A DNA stretch of 64,000 nucleotides from Gallaecimonas mangrovi (GCF_003367375.1 NZ_CP031416.1:3940674-4004673); one strand, 5' to 3'. Shown: positions 47,158 through 57,754, counted from the stretch's first letter. The notes: generated from the sequence alone by a model not told the origin. Numbers and translations: made by a program.

Positions 47158-48395
47158 GCGCCTATTATCAAGATCAAAAACTGATGGTGGAAGGGCTGGC
47201 AGTAGACAACATGGCCAAGCAGTACGGCACACCGCTTTATCTGTATTCAAAAGCGGCAATAGAACAGGCTTTTACCGCCTTTTCGGCGCCATTGAAAGAC
47301 CGTAAGCATCTGATCTGTTTCGCCGTTAAAGCCAACTCAAACCTCGCGGTGCTCAATTTGCTGGCCCGCCTTGGCGCCGGTTTTGACATTGTCTCTGGCG
47401 GCGAACTGGCACGGGTTATTGCCGCCGGTGGCGACCCGGCAAAAGTGGTGTTTTCCGGGGTCGGTAAAACCCGCAGCGAAATGGCCGAAGCGTTAAAGGC
47501 CGGCATTCATTGTTTTAACGTGGAATCTATCGCCGAGATTGACCGCCTGAATGCCGTGGCCGCCGAGCTGAATATGGTGGCGCCAATCAGTATTCGGGTA
47601 AACCCCGATGTGGACGCCAAAACCCACCCTTATATCGCCACCGGCCTTAAGGAAAATAAGTTCGGTATCGACATTCTGATGGCGCCGGACGCCTTTAGAA
47701 AAGCCAAGGCGCTACCCAACCTCAAGGTACTGGGGGTTGACTGCCACATTGGTTCCCAGCTCACCCAAACCCAACCCTTTGTTGATGCCATCAAGCGGCT
47801 GCTGGAATTAAAAGAAACCCTGTCGCAAGACGGTATTGAACTGGAACACATGGATATTGGCGGCGGCCTGGGCGTAACCTATACCAACGAGCAGCCACCG
47901 AAACCGGCTGACTATCTGGCGCACATTCTGCCGCTTATTCCCAGCAACGTTACGCTGGTAATGGAGCCAGGCCGGGCGCTGGTGGCCAACGCCGGGTTAT
48001 TGGTTACCCGCGTCGAGATGACCAAAGACAACGGTTTTAAGCGCTTTGTGATTGTTGATGCCGCCATGAACGACTTGATGCGACCCACCCTTTACCAGGC
48101 GGTTATGCCGGTACTGCCGGTGGTAGAAGCGCAGCAAACAGGTCCTATTTCTGACCTGGTTGGCCCGGTATGCGAAACCGGCGACTGGTTGGCAAAAGAT
48201 GTGCCGCTATCAAGCGAAGAGGGCGACCTGGTGGCTATTGGCGGAGCCGGTGCCTATGGTTTTGTGATGAGTTCTAACTACAACAGCCGGCCAAGAGCTG
48301 CCGAAGTGATGGTTGAAGGCACCCAAGCCCACCTTATTCGCCAGCGGGAAACGGTCGCAGGTTTGTGGGCAGGTGAGCAGGTATTGCCGGAGTAG
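47154..48395 (+). CDS. lysA: Diaminopimelate decarboxylase LysA
   Basis: A 413-residue PLP enzyme that converts meso-diaminopimelate to lysine. The PLP lysine is Lys59 in FAVKANSN; other motifs are HIGSQLTQ, the Gly-rich phosphate loop [19 protein letters not shown] and the active-site Cys in [13 protein letters not shown]. It is directly coupled to lptM and followed two bases later by dapF, so the two last steps of lysine synthesis are adjacent. Confidence 0.97.
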   Translation: MSAYYQDQKLMVEGLAVDNMAKQYGTPLYLYSKAAIEQAFTAFSAPLKDRKHLICFAVKANSNLAVLNLLARLGAGFDIVSGGELARVIAAGGDPAKVVFSGVGKTRSEMAEALKAGIHCFNVESIAEIDRLNAVAAELNMVAPISIRVNPDVDAKTHPYIATGLKENKFGIDILMAPDAFRKAKALPNLKVLGVDCHIGSQLTQTQPFVDAIKRLLELKETLSQDGIELEHMDIGGGLGVTYTNEQPPKPADYLAHILPLIPSNVTLVMEPGRALVANAGLLVTRVEMTKDNGFKRFVIVDAAMNDLMRPTLYQAVMPVLPVVEAQQTGPISDLVGPVCETGDWLAKDVPLSSEEGDLVAIGGAGAYGFVMSSNYNSRPRAAEVMVEGTQAHLIRQRETVAGLWAGEQVLPE

Positions 48396-48397
48396 CG

Positions 48398-49228
48398 ATG
48401 TTGATCAACTTTTCCAAGATGCATGGCCTGGGCAATGACTTTATGGTGATCGATAACGTCACCCAGAACATCTTTTTCTCCGCCGAGCAGGTACAAAAAC
48501 TGGCAGACCGCCACACCGGCATTGGCTTTGATCAATTACTGATAGTAGAGCCGCCGTACGACCCGGATTTAGATTTTCATTACCGGATCTTTAATGCCGA
48601 CGGCTCAGAGGTGGAACAGTGTGGTAACGGTGCCCGCTGTTTCGCCCGTTTTGTGCGCTTAAAAGGCCTGACCAACAAAAACCGCATTAAGGTTTCCACC
48701 CAAAAAGGCAAAATGGTGCTGTCGGTGGACAAAGACGGCTTGGTTACCGTCAATATGGGCGTGCCCGAGTTAGACCCGGTGCAAGTACCCTTTCGCGCAC
48801 AAAAAGAAGAAAAAACCTACATATTGCGGGAGGCAGACCAAACCTTTTTCGTGGGTGCTGTCTCCATGGGTAATCCCCATTGTGTGTTGCTGGTCGATAG
48901 CGTCACCAGCGCCGATGTCGCCAATATTGGCCCCTTGTTGGGCGCCTCTGACCGCTTCCCGGAAGGGGTGAATGTCGGTTTTATGGAAGTGCTAAACAAA
49001 GAGCACATTAAACTGCGGGTGTTTGAGCGCGGCAGCGGTGAAACCCAGGCCTGTGGTAGCGGCGCTTGCGCCGCTGTGGTGGTTGGCCAGCTGCAAGATA
49101 AACTGGTGCAAAAAGTACAAGTCGACTTGCCCGGCGGTAGTTTACAAATCAGCTGGGCAGGGCCAGGGGAGCCGCTCTATATGACCGGCCCGGCCGAACA
49201 CGTTTATGACGGACAAATACACTTATGA
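48398..49228 (+). CDS. dapF: Diaminopimelate epimerase DapF
   Basis: A 276-residue PLP-independent epimerase converting LL- to meso-diaminopimelate for peptidoglycan and lysine. Catalytic cysteines are Cys75 ([14 protein letters not shown]) and Cys219 ([13 protein letters not shown]), close to Cys73 and Cys217 of E. coli. Overlaps the DUF484 gene by four bases. Confidence 0.97.
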   Translation: MLINFSKMHGLGNDFMVIDNVTQNIFFSAEQVQKLADRHTGIGFDQLLIVEPPYDPDLDFHYRIFNADGSEVEQCGNGARCFARFVRLKGLTNKNRIKVSTQKGKMVLSVDKDGLVTVNMGVPELDPVQVPFRAQKEEKTYILREADQTFFVGAVSMGNPHCVLLVDSVTSADVANIGPLLGASDRFPEGVNVGFMEVLNKEHIKLRVFERGSGETQACGSGACAAVVVGQLQDKLVQKVQVDLPGGSLQISWAGPGEPLYMTGPAEHVYDGQIHL

Positions 49229-49899
49229 GTGAGAGCAACACGGCAAGCCTGTTGGCGCTGGATGAAGATCTGATTGCTGAATACTTGGAGTCAAACCCTG
49301 ACTTTTTTCACCGTTACCCGGAGCTGTTAATCCGGTTGCGCTTGCCCCATGGCGAGCGCGGTTCGGTGTCCTTGCTGGAACGCCAGTTAGAGCTGGCCCG
49401 CAATCGCCATCACAACCTCGAAGAAGAAATTACCGGCTTGTTGTCGGTTGCCGCCCACAACGAACAAGTGGCCAAAGCCTGCCACCAACTGGGGCTTGAG
49501 GCGTTAGCAGCCACCAGCATCGACCAGCTTATCGCCCGGTTGGGCGAGGGCGTGCGCATTCATTTGGGTATGGAAATTTCCCGGCTGGTGCTCTGTTCAC
49601 GCTTGGCCGAAACCCAACATAAGGCCCTTGAAACCGTCTATGCCCGGCTGGAAAAAGGCCCTTATTTTGGTCGTCTGACCGAAGATGAAAAACGCATGTT
49701 GCTGGGCCACTCACCCCAGCGCGCCGAATCTCTGGCACTGATGCCCATTGCCAAAGACGGCAAACTGCTGGGTATTTGGGTAATTGCGTCCCCCGATGCT
49801 GGCCATTTCGAACCCGACATGGACGCCCTTCTTATCAGCCAGCTGTGCGATTTGCTGGCACTGCGCATCGCTACTTTTAGTCATGGTCGCCTTCGCTGA
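49225..49899 (+). CDS. DUF484-family GAF-like protein (YigA)
   Basis: A 224-residue cytoplasmic protein with the DUF484 start ([19 protein letters not shown], then [20 protein letters not shown]) leading into a coiled coil and a GAF-like domain ([33 protein letters not shown]). Function unknown, but it is conserved between dapF and xerC across gammaproteobacteria. Overlaps xerC by 17 bases. Confidence 0.92.
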   Translation: MSESNTASLLALDEDLIAEYLESNPDFFHRYPELLIRLRLPHGERGSVSLLERQLELARNRHHNLEEEITGLLSVAAHNEQVAKACHQLGLEALAATSIDQLIARLGEGVRIHLGMEISRLVLCSRLAETQHKALETVYARLEKGPYFGRLTEDEKRMLLGHSPQRAESLALMPIAKDGKLLGIWVIASPDAGHFEPDMDALLISQLCDLLALRIATFSHGRLR

Positions 49900-50773
49900 G
49901 GCCCAGCGGCGTTTTTATCGCCATCTTGAAGCCGAGCGCCAGCGCTCGGCCCACACCGTGGACGGTTACCGCCGCCAGTTAGAAAACCAAGCCACGTTTT
50001 TTGAGCGCCAGGGCGCCAACAGCCTGGAGCAGCTAACCGAAAGCCTGATCCGCCAGTGGCTGGCTTTTGAGACCCGCCGCGGCCAGTCACCGCGCTCGCT
50101 GGCCCAAGGCTTGTCGGCATTGCGCAGCCTTTTTAACTACCTCGTACACCTTGGCGAGTTAACCGATAACCCGGCCAGCCGGGTAAAACCTCCAAAGCAG
50201 CCGAAACGGCTACCCAAAGCGCTGGACCTGGATGAAACCGAACGGCTCTTTAGTGACAGCAGTCAAGAGCCGCTACTTATCCGCGACAAAGCCATGCTGG
50301 AATTAATGTATAGCTGTGGGCTGCGGCTATCTGAGCTGGTGGGGGTAGACGTCGATGACATTCATGGCGGTGAGGTACGGGTTACCGGTAAAGGCAGTAA
50401 AGAGCGCATTGTGCCGGTGGGCAGCAAGGCCATTAGCGCAATTGACGCCTGGCGCAAGGTACGCGGCCAATTTAGCCGCGGTGGCGAAAGGGCACTTTTT
50501 ATTAGTAGCCGTGGCAGCCGAGTATCGGTACGCACCGTGCAGCAGCGCTTTGGCCAATATGCGAAAAAGGCCGGTTTAGACAGCCACCTTAATCCCCATA
50601 AGCTGCGCCACAGCTTCGCAACCCACGTGTTGTCATCCAGCGGCGACCTTCGAGCCGTACAAGAACTATTGGGCCACAGCCAGCTTGCCACCACCCAAGT
50701 CTATACCCATCTGGATATGGAAAGGCTGGCAGAGGTTTATGACGCCGCCCACCCAAGAGCGAAGAGAAAATGA
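49883..50773 (+). CDS. xerC: Site-specific tyrosine recombinase XerC
   Basis: A 296-residue recombinase that with XerD resolves chromosome dimers at dif. Catalytic residues: Arg148 (CGLRLSELVG), Lys170 or Lys172 (VTGKGSKER), His239 and Arg242 (HKLRHSFATH), His265 and nucleophile Tyr274 (VYTHLDME), almost the numbering of E. coli XerC. The ATG at 49883 lies in the end of the DUF484 gene; the longer frame from 49784 would add a non-family tail. It is a housekeeping recombinase, not a mobile-element integrase, as shown by the dapF/yigB context. Confidence 0.96.
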   Translation: MVAFAEAQRRFYRHLEAERQRSAHTVDGYRRQLENQATFFERQGANSLEQLTESLIRQWLAFETRRGQSPRSLAQGLSALRSLFNYLVHLGELTDNPASRVKPPKQPKRLPKALDLDETERLFSDSSQEPLLIRDKAMLELMYSCGLRLSELVGVDVDDIHGGEVRVTGKGSKERIVPVGSKAISAIDAWRKVRGQFSRGGERALFISSRGSRVSVRTVQQRFGQYAKKAGLDSHLNPHKLRHSFATHVLSSSGDLRAVQELLGHSQLATTQVYTHLDMERLAEVYDAAHPRAKRK

Positions 50774-51477
50774 TTCATTACCGCCCGTTAGGGCCCATTG
50801 CCGCCATCAGTTTCGATCTTGACGACACCCTTTATGACAATGCGCCGGTGATCCGCCAAGCCGAGCAACAATTGCAAGACTGGCTGGCACAGCGCGTTAA
50901 ATTGCGCGAAGACAGTTACGGCTATTTTCAGGGCTGGCGCCAACGGGTACTGCAAGAAAACCCGGAACTGGCCCACGACACCACCGCCAGCCGCCACCGC
51001 GCCTTAGTCCGTGGTTTAGGTGCCTTGGGGGTTAGCCAGGCAGAAGGCCTGGCCGACGCGGCAATGGCACATTTTCTGGAATGGCGTTCGCGCTGCGACA
51101 TTAATCCACAGGTGCATCAGCTGTTGGCAGAGCTGGCCAGTCGCCGGCCGCTGGTCGCCATTTCTAACGGCAACGCCGATATCGACCGCCTTGGCCTTGG
51201 CAGCTATTTCAAAGCGGCTTTTCACGCCGGTGGCAGCCGCCAAATGAAGCCCAGCCCTGACCTGTTCATCGCCGCCGCCCAGCAGCTTAAACTCACGCCG
51301 CAAGCCATCTTGCACGTGGGGGATCACCTGCGTGAAGACATCGAAGGCGCCCTTGGGGCCGGTTTCCAAACCGCTTGGTATAACCCTGATGGTTTGGCGC
51401 TAAAAGACCAAGCCAAAGGCAAACTATTACCGCATTTTGAATTCCAGACATTGGACTCGCTGCGCCAGTTGTTATAA
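50770..51477 (+). CDS. yigB: HAD-family phosphatase YigB
   Basis: A 235-residue haloacid-dehalogenase hydrolase. Motif I is SFDLDDTLYDN, motif II VAISNGNAD, motif III/IV HVGDHLREDIEGALGAG. E. coli YigB dephosphorylates 5-amino-6-(5-phosphoribitylamino)uracil in riboflavin synthesis and FMN. It overlaps xerC by four bases. The promoter of uvrD lies inside its last 30 bases. Confidence 0.93.
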   Translation: MIHYRPLGPIAAISFDLDDTLYDNAPVIRQAEQQLQDWLAQRVKLREDSYGYFQGWRQRVLQENPELAHDTTASRHRALVRGLGALGVSQAEGLADAAMAHFLEWRSRCDINPQVHQLLAELASRRPLVAISNGNADIDRLGLGSYFKAAFHAGGSRQMKPSPDLFIAAAQQLKLTPQAILHVGDHLREDIEGALGAGFQTAWYNPDGLALKDQAKGKLLPHFEFQTLDSLRQLL

Positions 51478-51478
51478 T
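51451..51478 (+). promoter_or_regulatory. Sigma-70-type promoter for uvrD
   Basis: TTGGAC (51451-51456), a 16-base spacer and a consensus TATAAT (51473-51478), inside the end of yigB. Transcription would start near 51485, just before the LexA-like box, so uvrD has its own promoter. Confidence 0.65.
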
Positions 51479-51494
51479 GGCGCCACGTTCACTA

Positions 51495-51510
51495 CTGTAT
51501 AAATTCCCAT
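51495..51510 (+). promoter_or_regulatory. LexA (SOS) box-like site at the start of uvrD
   Basis: CTGTATAAATTCCCAT matches 13 of 16 positions of the E. coli uvrD SOS box as I recall it. The left half is consensus and the right half degenerate in the same way (CCCA). It overlaps the first base pair of the uvrD start codon, right behind the promoter. Confidence 0.6.
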
Positions 51511-53665
51511 GAATATAGCGCACCTGCTGGAAGGCCTTAACGGCAAGCAACGGGAGGCGGTCGCCGCGCCTCAATCCAACCTGCTGGTGCTGGCCGGTGC
51601 CGGTTCAGGAAAAACCCGAGTACTGGTGCACCGCATCGCCTATTTAATTCAAGGGCTGAACGTTTCCCCTTATGCGGTGATGGCGGTGACCTTTACCAAC
51701 AAAGCCGCCAGCGAGATGCGCGGCCGGGTTGAACAGTTAATGGGAGGCCAGCTGCGCGGCATGTGGCTTGGCACCTTTCATGGCCTGGCCCATCGCTTGC
51801 TGCGCTTTCATCACCAAGACGCCAACCTCCCCGAAAACTTTCAAATTCTCGATTCTGACGACCAGCTCAGAATGATTAAAAGGGTGATGCGCAGCCTCGG
51901 CCTTGACGACAAAAAATGGCCGCCCCGCCAGGCCATGGGTTATATCAACGCCAAAAAAGACGAAGGCCTGCGCCCCAAACATATCGACCCGCAAGATCCG
52001 GTAGAAAGGCTCTGGCACCAAATTTATGAAGCCTACCAAAGCGCCTGCAACCTGGCCGGGTTGGTAGACTTTGCCGAACTGCTGCTGCGGGCACTGGAAT
52101 TGCTGCGCGACAACCAGCACCTGCGCGACCATTACCAAGCCCGTTTTCAGCACGTTTTAGTGGACGAATTTCAAGATACCAACGCCATTCAATATGCCTG
52201 GCTGCGCCTCTTAGCTGGGCCACAAAGCCATGTGATGATCGTGGGCGATGACGACCAGTCCATCTACGGCTGGCGCGGCGCCCGGGTCGATAACATTCAC
52301 CGCTTTTTGGATGATTTTGCCCCAGCCACCACCATTCGCCTGGAGCAAAACTACCGCTCCACCGCCACCATTTTGAAAGCCGCCAATGGCCTTATTACCC
52401 ATAACGCCGAACGCTTGGGTAAAGACTTATGGACCGACGGCAAAACCGGCGAAGCGGTTTCGGTATATTCCGGCTTTAACGAAATCGACGAGGCCCGCTT
52501 TGTGGTTAGCCGCATTCAAGCCTGGGTAGACGACGGTGGCAGCTGGTCGGATGCCGCGATTTTGTATCGCAACAATGCCCAGTCGCGGGTGCTGGAAGAC
52601 GCGCTGCTGCGCGAAAGTATTAAATACCGCATCTATGGCGGCCTGCGCTTTTTCGAGCGCCAGGAAATTAAAGACGCCTTGGCTTACCTGCGGCTGATGG
52701 CAAATCGCGACGACGACGCCGCCTTTGAGCGGGTGGTCAATACCCCCACCCGCGGTATTGGCGACAGAACCCTTGGCATAGTGCGCCAACAGGCGCGCGA
52801 ACAGGGCACTACCCTGTGGCGTGCCTGCCGGCAACTGCTGGACGCCAAGGTACTCTCAGGCCGGGCCGGTAACGCCATCAACACCTTTATGGGGCTGGTG
52901 GATAACCTTGAGCAGCAAAGCGCCGACGAGGTGCTCAGCCGCCAGGTTGATATCGCCATCAAAGAATCGGGCCTGCTGGCGATGTATCAGGCCGAGAAAG
53001 GCGAAAAGGGCCAGGCGCGGGTAGAAAACTTAGAAGAATTGGTCTCCGCTACCCAAGACTTCGAACCGGCTGAAGGCACCGAGGAGATGACAGAACTCAA
53101 CGCCTTCTTGTCCCATGCTGCGCTGGAGTCGGGCGACACCCAGGCCGATGAATTTGAAGATGCGGTGCAAATGATGACCATGCACACCGCCAAGGGCCTG
53201 GAATTTCCGCTGGTATTCTTGGTGGGCGTTGAAGAAGGCATGTTCCCGTCCATGCAGTCGGTTACCGACCCCGACCGTCTCGAAGAAGAGCGCCGCCTTT
53301 GCTACGTTGGCATGACCCGCGCCATGAAAAAGCTCTATCTGTGTTATGCCGAATCACGCCGCCTGTATGGCCGCGACGAGTTCCACACCCCCAGCCGCTT
53401 TTTACGGGAAATTCCCCAAGAGTGTTTGGAAGAAGTGCGGGTGCGCACCCAGGTCAGCCGCCCCGTTACCCAGTACCAAAAGAGCCAGGAACAGTTCAAC
53501 GAAACCGGCCTTAATCTTGGCCAACGGGTACGCCACAGCAAGTTTGGTGACGGCATCATCATCAATTACGAAGGCACAGGCCCACAATCGCGGGTGCAAG
53601 TGGCCTTTGATGATGCCGGTCCAAAATGGCTAGTGGTGGCCTACGCCAGATTAGACGTGCTTTAA
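51509..53665 (+). CDS. uvrD: DNA helicase II UvrD
   Basis: A 718-residue superfamily 1A 3'-5' helicase for nucleotide-excision and mismatch repair. Start LLEGLNGKQREAVAAPQSNL and Walker A GAGSGKTR match E. coli UvrD closely. Further motifs: TFTNKAASEM, VDEFQDTN, DDQSIYGWRGA, MTMHTAKGLEFPLVF and GMTRAMKKLYL; the C-terminal Tudor-like domain binds UvrB/RNAP in relatives (LGQRVRHSKFGDGIIINYEG). No Shine-Dalgarno sequence is visible before the ATG, because the SOS-type box occupies that place. Confidence 0.97.
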   Translation: MNIAHLLEGLNGKQREAVAAPQSNLLVLAGAGSGKTRVLVHRIAYLIQGLNVSPYAVMAVTFTNKAASEMRGRVEQLMGGQLRGMWLGTFHGLAHRLLRFHHQDANLPENFQILDSDDQLRMIKRVMRSLGLDDKKWPPRQAMGYINAKKDEGLRPKHIDPQDPVERLWHQIYEAYQSACNLAGLVDFAELLLRALELLRDNQHLRDHYQARFQHVLVDEFQDTNAIQYAWLRLLAGPQSHVMIVGDDDQSIYGWRGARVDNIHRFLDDFAPATTIRLEQNYRSTATILKAANGLITHNAERLGKDLWTDGKTGEAVSVYSGFNEIDEARFVVSRIQAWVDDGGSWSDAAILYRNNAQSRVLEDALLRESIKYRIYGGLRFFERQEIKDALAYLRLMANRDDDAAFERVVNTPTRGIGDRTLGIVRQQAREQGTTLWRACRQLLDAKVLSGRAGNAINTFMGLVDNLEQQSADEVLSRQVDIAIKESGLLAMYQAEKGEKGQARVENLEELVSATQDFEPAEGTEEMTELNAFLSHAALESGDTQADEFEDAVQMMTMHTAKGLEFPLVFLVGVEEGMFPSMQSVTDPDRLEEERRLCYVGMTRAMKKLYLCYAESRRLYGRDEFHTPSRFLREIPQECLEEVRVRTQVSRPVTQYQKSQEQFNETGLNLGQRVRHSKFGDGIIINYEGTGPQSRVQVAFDDAGPKWLVVAYARLDVL

Positions 53666-53726
53666 TCGACCACAGCGTCGCGCTCTTTGAGTAGCGACAG
53701 CCCCCGACAGTATTAAGGGAATAAAG

Positions 53727-54299
53727 ATGAGCAAAGACAAAGAAGCCGATACCGGTACCGCCAAACTGATTAGCGAAAAGCTGTTTAAAAGCCGTACCCT
53801 GGTGATTTGTGAAGACATAAACCAAACCATGGCGCGCCGGGTTTGCCAGGAGCTGTTGGCCCTGGCAGCCACGTCTGACGAGGACATCACCCTCTTTATC
53901 AATTCCCAGGGCGGGCACGTGGAATCGGGCGACAGCATCCACGACATGATCCGTTTTATTAAGCCAAAGGTAAAAGTGGTTGGCACCGGCTGGGTTGCCA
54001 GCGCCGGTACCCACATTTATCTGGCAGTGGATAAAAAAGACCGCTACTGCCTGCCCAACACCCGCTTTTTGATCCACCAACCTTCGGGTGGTGTTGGCGG
54101 TCAGGCCAGTGATGTTGCCATTCAGGCCGAGCAAATTATCAAGATGCGTGAACGTTTAGCGCAGATCATTGCTCGCCAAACCGGCCAGCCGGTCGAGCAG
54201 GTTCGTAAAGATATCGAGCGCGACAAATGGATGACGGCCGAAGAAGCAGTGGCTTACGGCATTTGCAACCAAATCGTTGAAAAAGCTAGCGAAATCTAA
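53727..54299 (+). CDS. ClpP-like ATP-dependent protease subunit (second-type)
   Basis: A 190-residue serine protease of the ClpP fold. The catalytic triad is intact: Ser92 (TGWVASAGTHIY), His117 (TRFLIHQPSGG), Asp166 (IERDKWMT). The spacings of 25 and 49 residues equal those of E. coli ClpP. The sequence around Ser differs from the canonical GQAASMGAFLL, there is no propeptide-like start, and no clpX or tig is nearby, so this is a divergent paralogue rather than the housekeeping ClpP. AAGGGA precedes the ATG; a terminator follows. Its partner ATPase is unknown. Confidence 0.85.
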   Translation: MSKDKEADTGTAKLISEKLFKSRTLVICEDINQTMARRVCQELLALAATSDEDITLFINSQGGHVESGDSIHDMIRFIKPKVKVVGTGWVASAGTHIYLAVDKKDRYCLPNTRFLIHQPSGGVGGQASDVAIQAEQIIKMRERLAQIIARQTGQPVEQVRKDIERDKWMTAEEAVAYGICNQIVEKASEI

Positions 54300-54350
54300 G
54301 CAGACTGGCAACAGTCAGTTAGGACGAAGCGCTTGACTGATACTCCAGTG

Positions 54351-54386
54351 AAAAAATCCGACATCTCTCTGGTGTCGGATTTTTTT
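54351..54386 (+). terminator. Intrinsic terminator behind the ClpP-like gene
   Basis: AAAAAATCCGACA, loop TCTCTCTGG, TGTCGGATTTTTT. Confidence 0.93.
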
Positions 54387-54543
54387 ATGCATCTTTAAAC
54401 CGCGTTGCGCCCCAAAATAGCGGCTTGAGGCGGTAGCTGCGATGAAAGCCCTGTCAAAGGCTTTGATGGGCATCACCGTAGCAAAGAAGGGTTAGCTGTT
54501 TTTACTCGAAAGTAATAGCAGGGGTGACCCCCCCGTTAAGGTG

Positions 54544-55449
54544 TTAGCAGCCGTCTTTTGCTGGCAACGGCTTTTTTTGTTTAGCACGCAACCGCTGCTG
54601 ACGAAGGCCATCAAACACAAAAACCAGCAAGGCAACCCAGATAAAGCCAAAGGTCAGCATGTTATGGGGGTCGAAGTTTTCGCCGTACACCAGTACCGCC
54701 AGCAAGAACGCCAGACTTGGGGCGATGTATTGGAAAAAGCCCAGCACCGACAACGGTAAATGACGCGCCGCGGCAATAAAGCACAATAGCGGCACCGTAG
54801 TAACGATACCGGCGGCCACCAGCAGTGTGTTCAACGACCAATCGTTATCGCTCATGGCAGCAGTGCTGTGATGAAAGCCCAAGTACAACAGCGCTACCGG
54901 CAGCAACAATAAGGTCTCTACAAACAGGCCCGCTACCGGATCCACCGGTACTTTCTTGCGAAAGAGTCCATAAAGGCCAAAGGATAGGGCCAGCACCAAC
55001 GCTATCCAGGGCAGGCTGCCAAAGTACGCCAGCTGTGCCAACACGCCCAGCAGTGCCAGCATCAGGGCAAACCACTGCAAACGGCGCAGCTTTTCCCCTA
55101 AAAACACCATGCCCAAGGCGACGTTGAGCAGTGGATTGATGTAATAACCGAGGCTTGCTTCCAGAATATGGCCATTGTTAACCGACCAGATGTAAATGCC
55201 CCAGTTGGTCGCAATAAAACAGGCGGTAAGCAGCAGAGTTTGCCATTGGCGGCGCTGCTTGAAGATCTGGCGCACCGCACCAACCTTGCCTAGCGCCAAT
55301 AACAGCGCCACCAAAAACACGCAGGACCAAATCACGCGGTGAGAGAGAATTTCGGTAGCAGGAACTTGGTGAAGCAGCTTGAAGTAAACCGGCGCTATAC
55401 CCCAAATAAGGTAAGCAGCAAGGGCATAGAGGACACCTTTTGAGTCCAT
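54544..55449 (-). CDS. rarD: RarD protein, EamA/DMT-superfamily transporter
   Basis: A 301-residue inner-membrane protein with ten hydrophobic segments in two EamA repeats. The start KGVLYALAAYLIWGIAPVYF, SHRVIWSC, and NWGIYIWSVNNGHILEASLG and GFFQYIAPSLAFLLAVL are the RarD hallmarks. It is described as a chloramphenicol-sensitivity-related permease of unknown substrate. No terminator with a T-run is seen. It ends 150 bases from the ClpP-like terminator; that gap holds no gene. Confidence 0.93.
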   Translation of the reverse strand: MDSKGVLYALAAYLIWGIAPVYFKLLHQVPATEILSHRVIWSCVFLVALLLALGKVGAVRQIFKQRRQWQTLLLTACFIATNWGIYIWSVNNGHILEASLGYYINPLLNVALGMVFLGEKLRRLQWFALMLALLGVLAQLAYFGSLPWIALVLALSFGLYGLFRKKVPVDPVAGLFVETLLLLPVALLYLGFHHSTAAMSDNDWSLNTLLVAAGIVTTVPLLCFIAAARHLPLSVLGFFQYIAPSLAFLLAVLVYGENFDPHNMLTFGFIWVALLVFVFDGLRQQRLRAKQKKPLPAKDGC

Positions 55450-55507
55450 GGCGCCATTAACTCTTGTTAATACACAGGGCCCGTGATGTTACCAGATACC
55501 GCCCAAC

Positions 55508-57499
55508 TCAAGCCATGCGAAAACCCGCTAGCCGTTTTTCCAAGCTTTGAAGCCTATCCTTTAGGCTTTGCGCTTCCAAATTCACCGCACGTACCTGCTC
55601 GGAAGTGTCTTGCGACAACTGGTTAATGCCGGCGCTGGCTTCCTGTACTTCGGCAAGGGTAGCCGATTGCTGCTCGGCAGCGGCAGCCACTTGCTGCACC
55701 AAATCCTGCACTTTATCAATTTCAGTGGTGACTTCTGCCACCGCACTGCTGCTGGCCATAACCCGCCCCGCGGTGTCGGTAACTTGTTCTTCGTTACGCT
55801 GCATGGCCGACAAGGCGCTGGCGCTAGACTGCTGCAACCGGTCTATCATGCCGCGTACGCTTTCGGTGGACTCGCGGGTTTTGTAGGCCAAGGAGCGCAC
55901 TTCATCGGCCACAACGGCAAAGCCGCGCCCCTGCTCGCCAGCGCGGGCGGCTTCAATGGCGGCATTAAGCGCCAGCAAGTTGGTTTGTTCGGCAATACCG
56001 GTAATGGTGTCTAAAATGCCGGAAATTTCACTGCTGTGTTGGGCCAGGCGTTCGATTTCACCGCGGTTTTCCGTTATCGAGGCGGTCAGTTCTTCAAAGC
56101 CGCGGTTCACCGCTTGGGTAAGTAATTGGCTCTGGCTTACCTGCTCTTTGGCGTGGTTCATAGAGTCTCGCGCCTGCTGCATATTGCCCGACACTTCCGA
56201 CGAGGCCTGAGCAATTTCATGCATGGCATGGGCAAGGTGCTCGGCCTGCTGGTTTTGGCGCTCGGCATTATCGTTGGCCTGGCTGGCCGAGGCCATAATA
56301 TTGCCCATGGCGCCGGATGCCGACACCGCAGTTTGATGAAAACCTTTAAAAATGCCGCTGACTTCATCAAGGTGAAGATCGATAGAACGGCTGATATTGC
56401 CAAATTCGTCGGCCCGTTGGTCGGCCAGACGCAGGGTTAAATCAGAATTTTGGGTAATGGCTTTAAGGGTTTCATCCACATAGGCCACCCGTTTTTTCAG
56501 GGAGCGGGTAAGGGTGAAGATAAGATACAGCAGCGGCAGCAGCACCAGCACACTAATTAGGCCGGTTAGCCATAACCCCCATTGGGCATTTTGGCTCACC
56601 TGCTGGGCGGTGGTAATAAAGCGCTGATTAATAGCGCCAGAAACGGTTTTTATCGCCTTAATACGCGCAGTTGCCATGTCAAACCACTGCCCTTGGGATG
56701 GATCAGCCAAGTTATTGGAGGGGCCTTTTTCTAAAACCTGCTGCTGAATTTGCTTAACCTGCTGCCAGTTGCTGCCTTGCTTGGCGTCGTTAAGACGCTG
56801 CTTTAAATCATCGGGCGCGACTTCCAAAAAGTGCTCAATATGATTTTGCTCTTCTGTAACCGCCCGTACCACACCCACAAAAGCGTTGTCGCTCAGCTGG
56901 TGGCGGGCAAAGGCACCGTTTAATAAACCGCGAATTTGGCCGGCGTTTTCACTGGTCCACATCAAAGACAGGGTGGCATCCAGCAGCGCCTTTAATTGCG
57001 GCAGGCCAGCCAGTCTAAGCGATTGGTGAGTAGACAAACTTAACGCCAAGTCGTTAAGCCGGCTGTAAAAGCCAAAGGCGCCATTATCGCTGGCCAGCGC
57101 ATCCACCTTTTGGCGGGTAAGGCTAAGGGCAGCCAACTGCTCGTTAATGCCGGCCAGCAGCTTTTTGCTGGCGGCATCCAAATGGCCAGTGGGAAGCTTT
57201 TTAAAGCGATTAATCGCCTCATCTAACTGTTGGCGCTGGGCTTTTAGCTCTTCGCTAAAACGTGCACCTTTTGAGCCTAAAAATCCGGCGCTCAGCCCCC
57301 TTTCCATGGCCCCTTGTTGGGCAAGGTTGGCCGATGTTTCCACCAGTTCCACCATATCAACAGCGGCGGCGGCAGCCTTCGCCTCGGTTGCCAGGCCACC
57401 AAAATGCACTACCCAGAGGGCTATCAGCCCCAATAACGGCACCAAGGATACGATAAGTACGGCATGAACAAAGCGAAGTCGGGCCAGAATGCGCTGCAT
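55508..57499 (-). CDS. Methyl-accepting chemotaxis protein with NIT-type sensor
   Basis: A 663-residue chemoreceptor. It has an N-terminal membrane segment (about 10-33), a helical periplasmic domain with the nitrate/nitrite-sensing pattern ([20 protein letters not shown]), a second membrane segment (about 305-330), HAMP, and the signalling hairpin [20 protein letters not shown] with [13 protein letters not shown]. The ATG at 57499 is preceded by GGAGG and preferred over one at 57535. No CheW-binding pentapeptide is at the C-terminus. It is monocistronic. Ligand inferred only by domain type; nitrate or nitrite is likely but not proven. Confidence 0.92.
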   Translation of the reverse strand: MQRILARLRFVHAVLIVSLVPLLGLIALWVVHFGGLATEAKAAAAAVDMVELVETSANLAQQGAMERGLSAGFLGSKGARFSEELKAQRQQLDEAINRFKKLPTGHLDAASKKLLAGINEQLAALSLTRQKVDALASDNGAFGFYSRLNDLALSLSTHQSLRLAGLPQLKALLDATLSLMWTSENAGQIRGLLNGAFARHQLSDNAFVGVVRAVTEEQNHIEHFLEVAPDDLKQRLNDAKQGSNWQQVKQIQQQVLEKGPSNNLADPSQGQWFDMATARIKAIKTVSGAINQRFITTAQQVSQNAQWGLWLTGLISVLVLLPLLYLIFTLTRSLKKRVAYVDETLKAITQNSDLTLRLADQRADEFGNISRSIDLHLDEVSGIFKGFHQTAVSASGAMGNIMASASQANDNAERQNQQAEHLAHAMHEIAQASSEVSGNMQQARDSMNHAKEQVSQSQLLTQAVNRGFEELTASITENRGEIERLAQHSSEISGILDTITGIAEQTNLLALNAAIEAARAGEQGRGFAVVADEVRSLAYKTRESTESVRGMIDRLQQSSASALSAMQRNEEQVTDTAGRVMASSSAVAEVTTEIDKVQDLVQQVAAAAEQQSATLAEVQEASAGINQLSQDTSEQVRAVNLEAQSLKDRLQSLEKRLAGFRMA

Positions 57500-57754
57500 T
57501 ATCCCTCCTGGATCACGGTCAGTTTTAGGCAACAACAGCTAAGGTGAGAGACGAAGTTTAGTCCACAGATCAAGCACTCACCGGCCGATAGGCAAAATAC
57601 CGGCTGAGCATTGAATAATGCTTGTTACTGATACAGCCGTTACGGTAACGCTTTGCGCTGTGGGCTTTTTCGGCAAGTGGCTCCCGCACCAAGCCCGAGG
57701 CGCTTTTCTCCCCCGCAACTTTCTGCCAAGCTGCCGCTAATCAAGGAGATAGCT

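Noticed and set aside
49883-50773. Tyrosine recombinase as evidence for an integrated element
   Set aside because: It has XerC residues at XerC positions and sits in the conserved dapF-xerC-yigB-uvrD order; no att sites or phage genes are near.
54400-54543. Possible small gene or RNA between the ClpP-like terminator and rarD
   Set aside because: No ribosome site, ORF or clear hairpin; only a short G-run and C-run near 54530.
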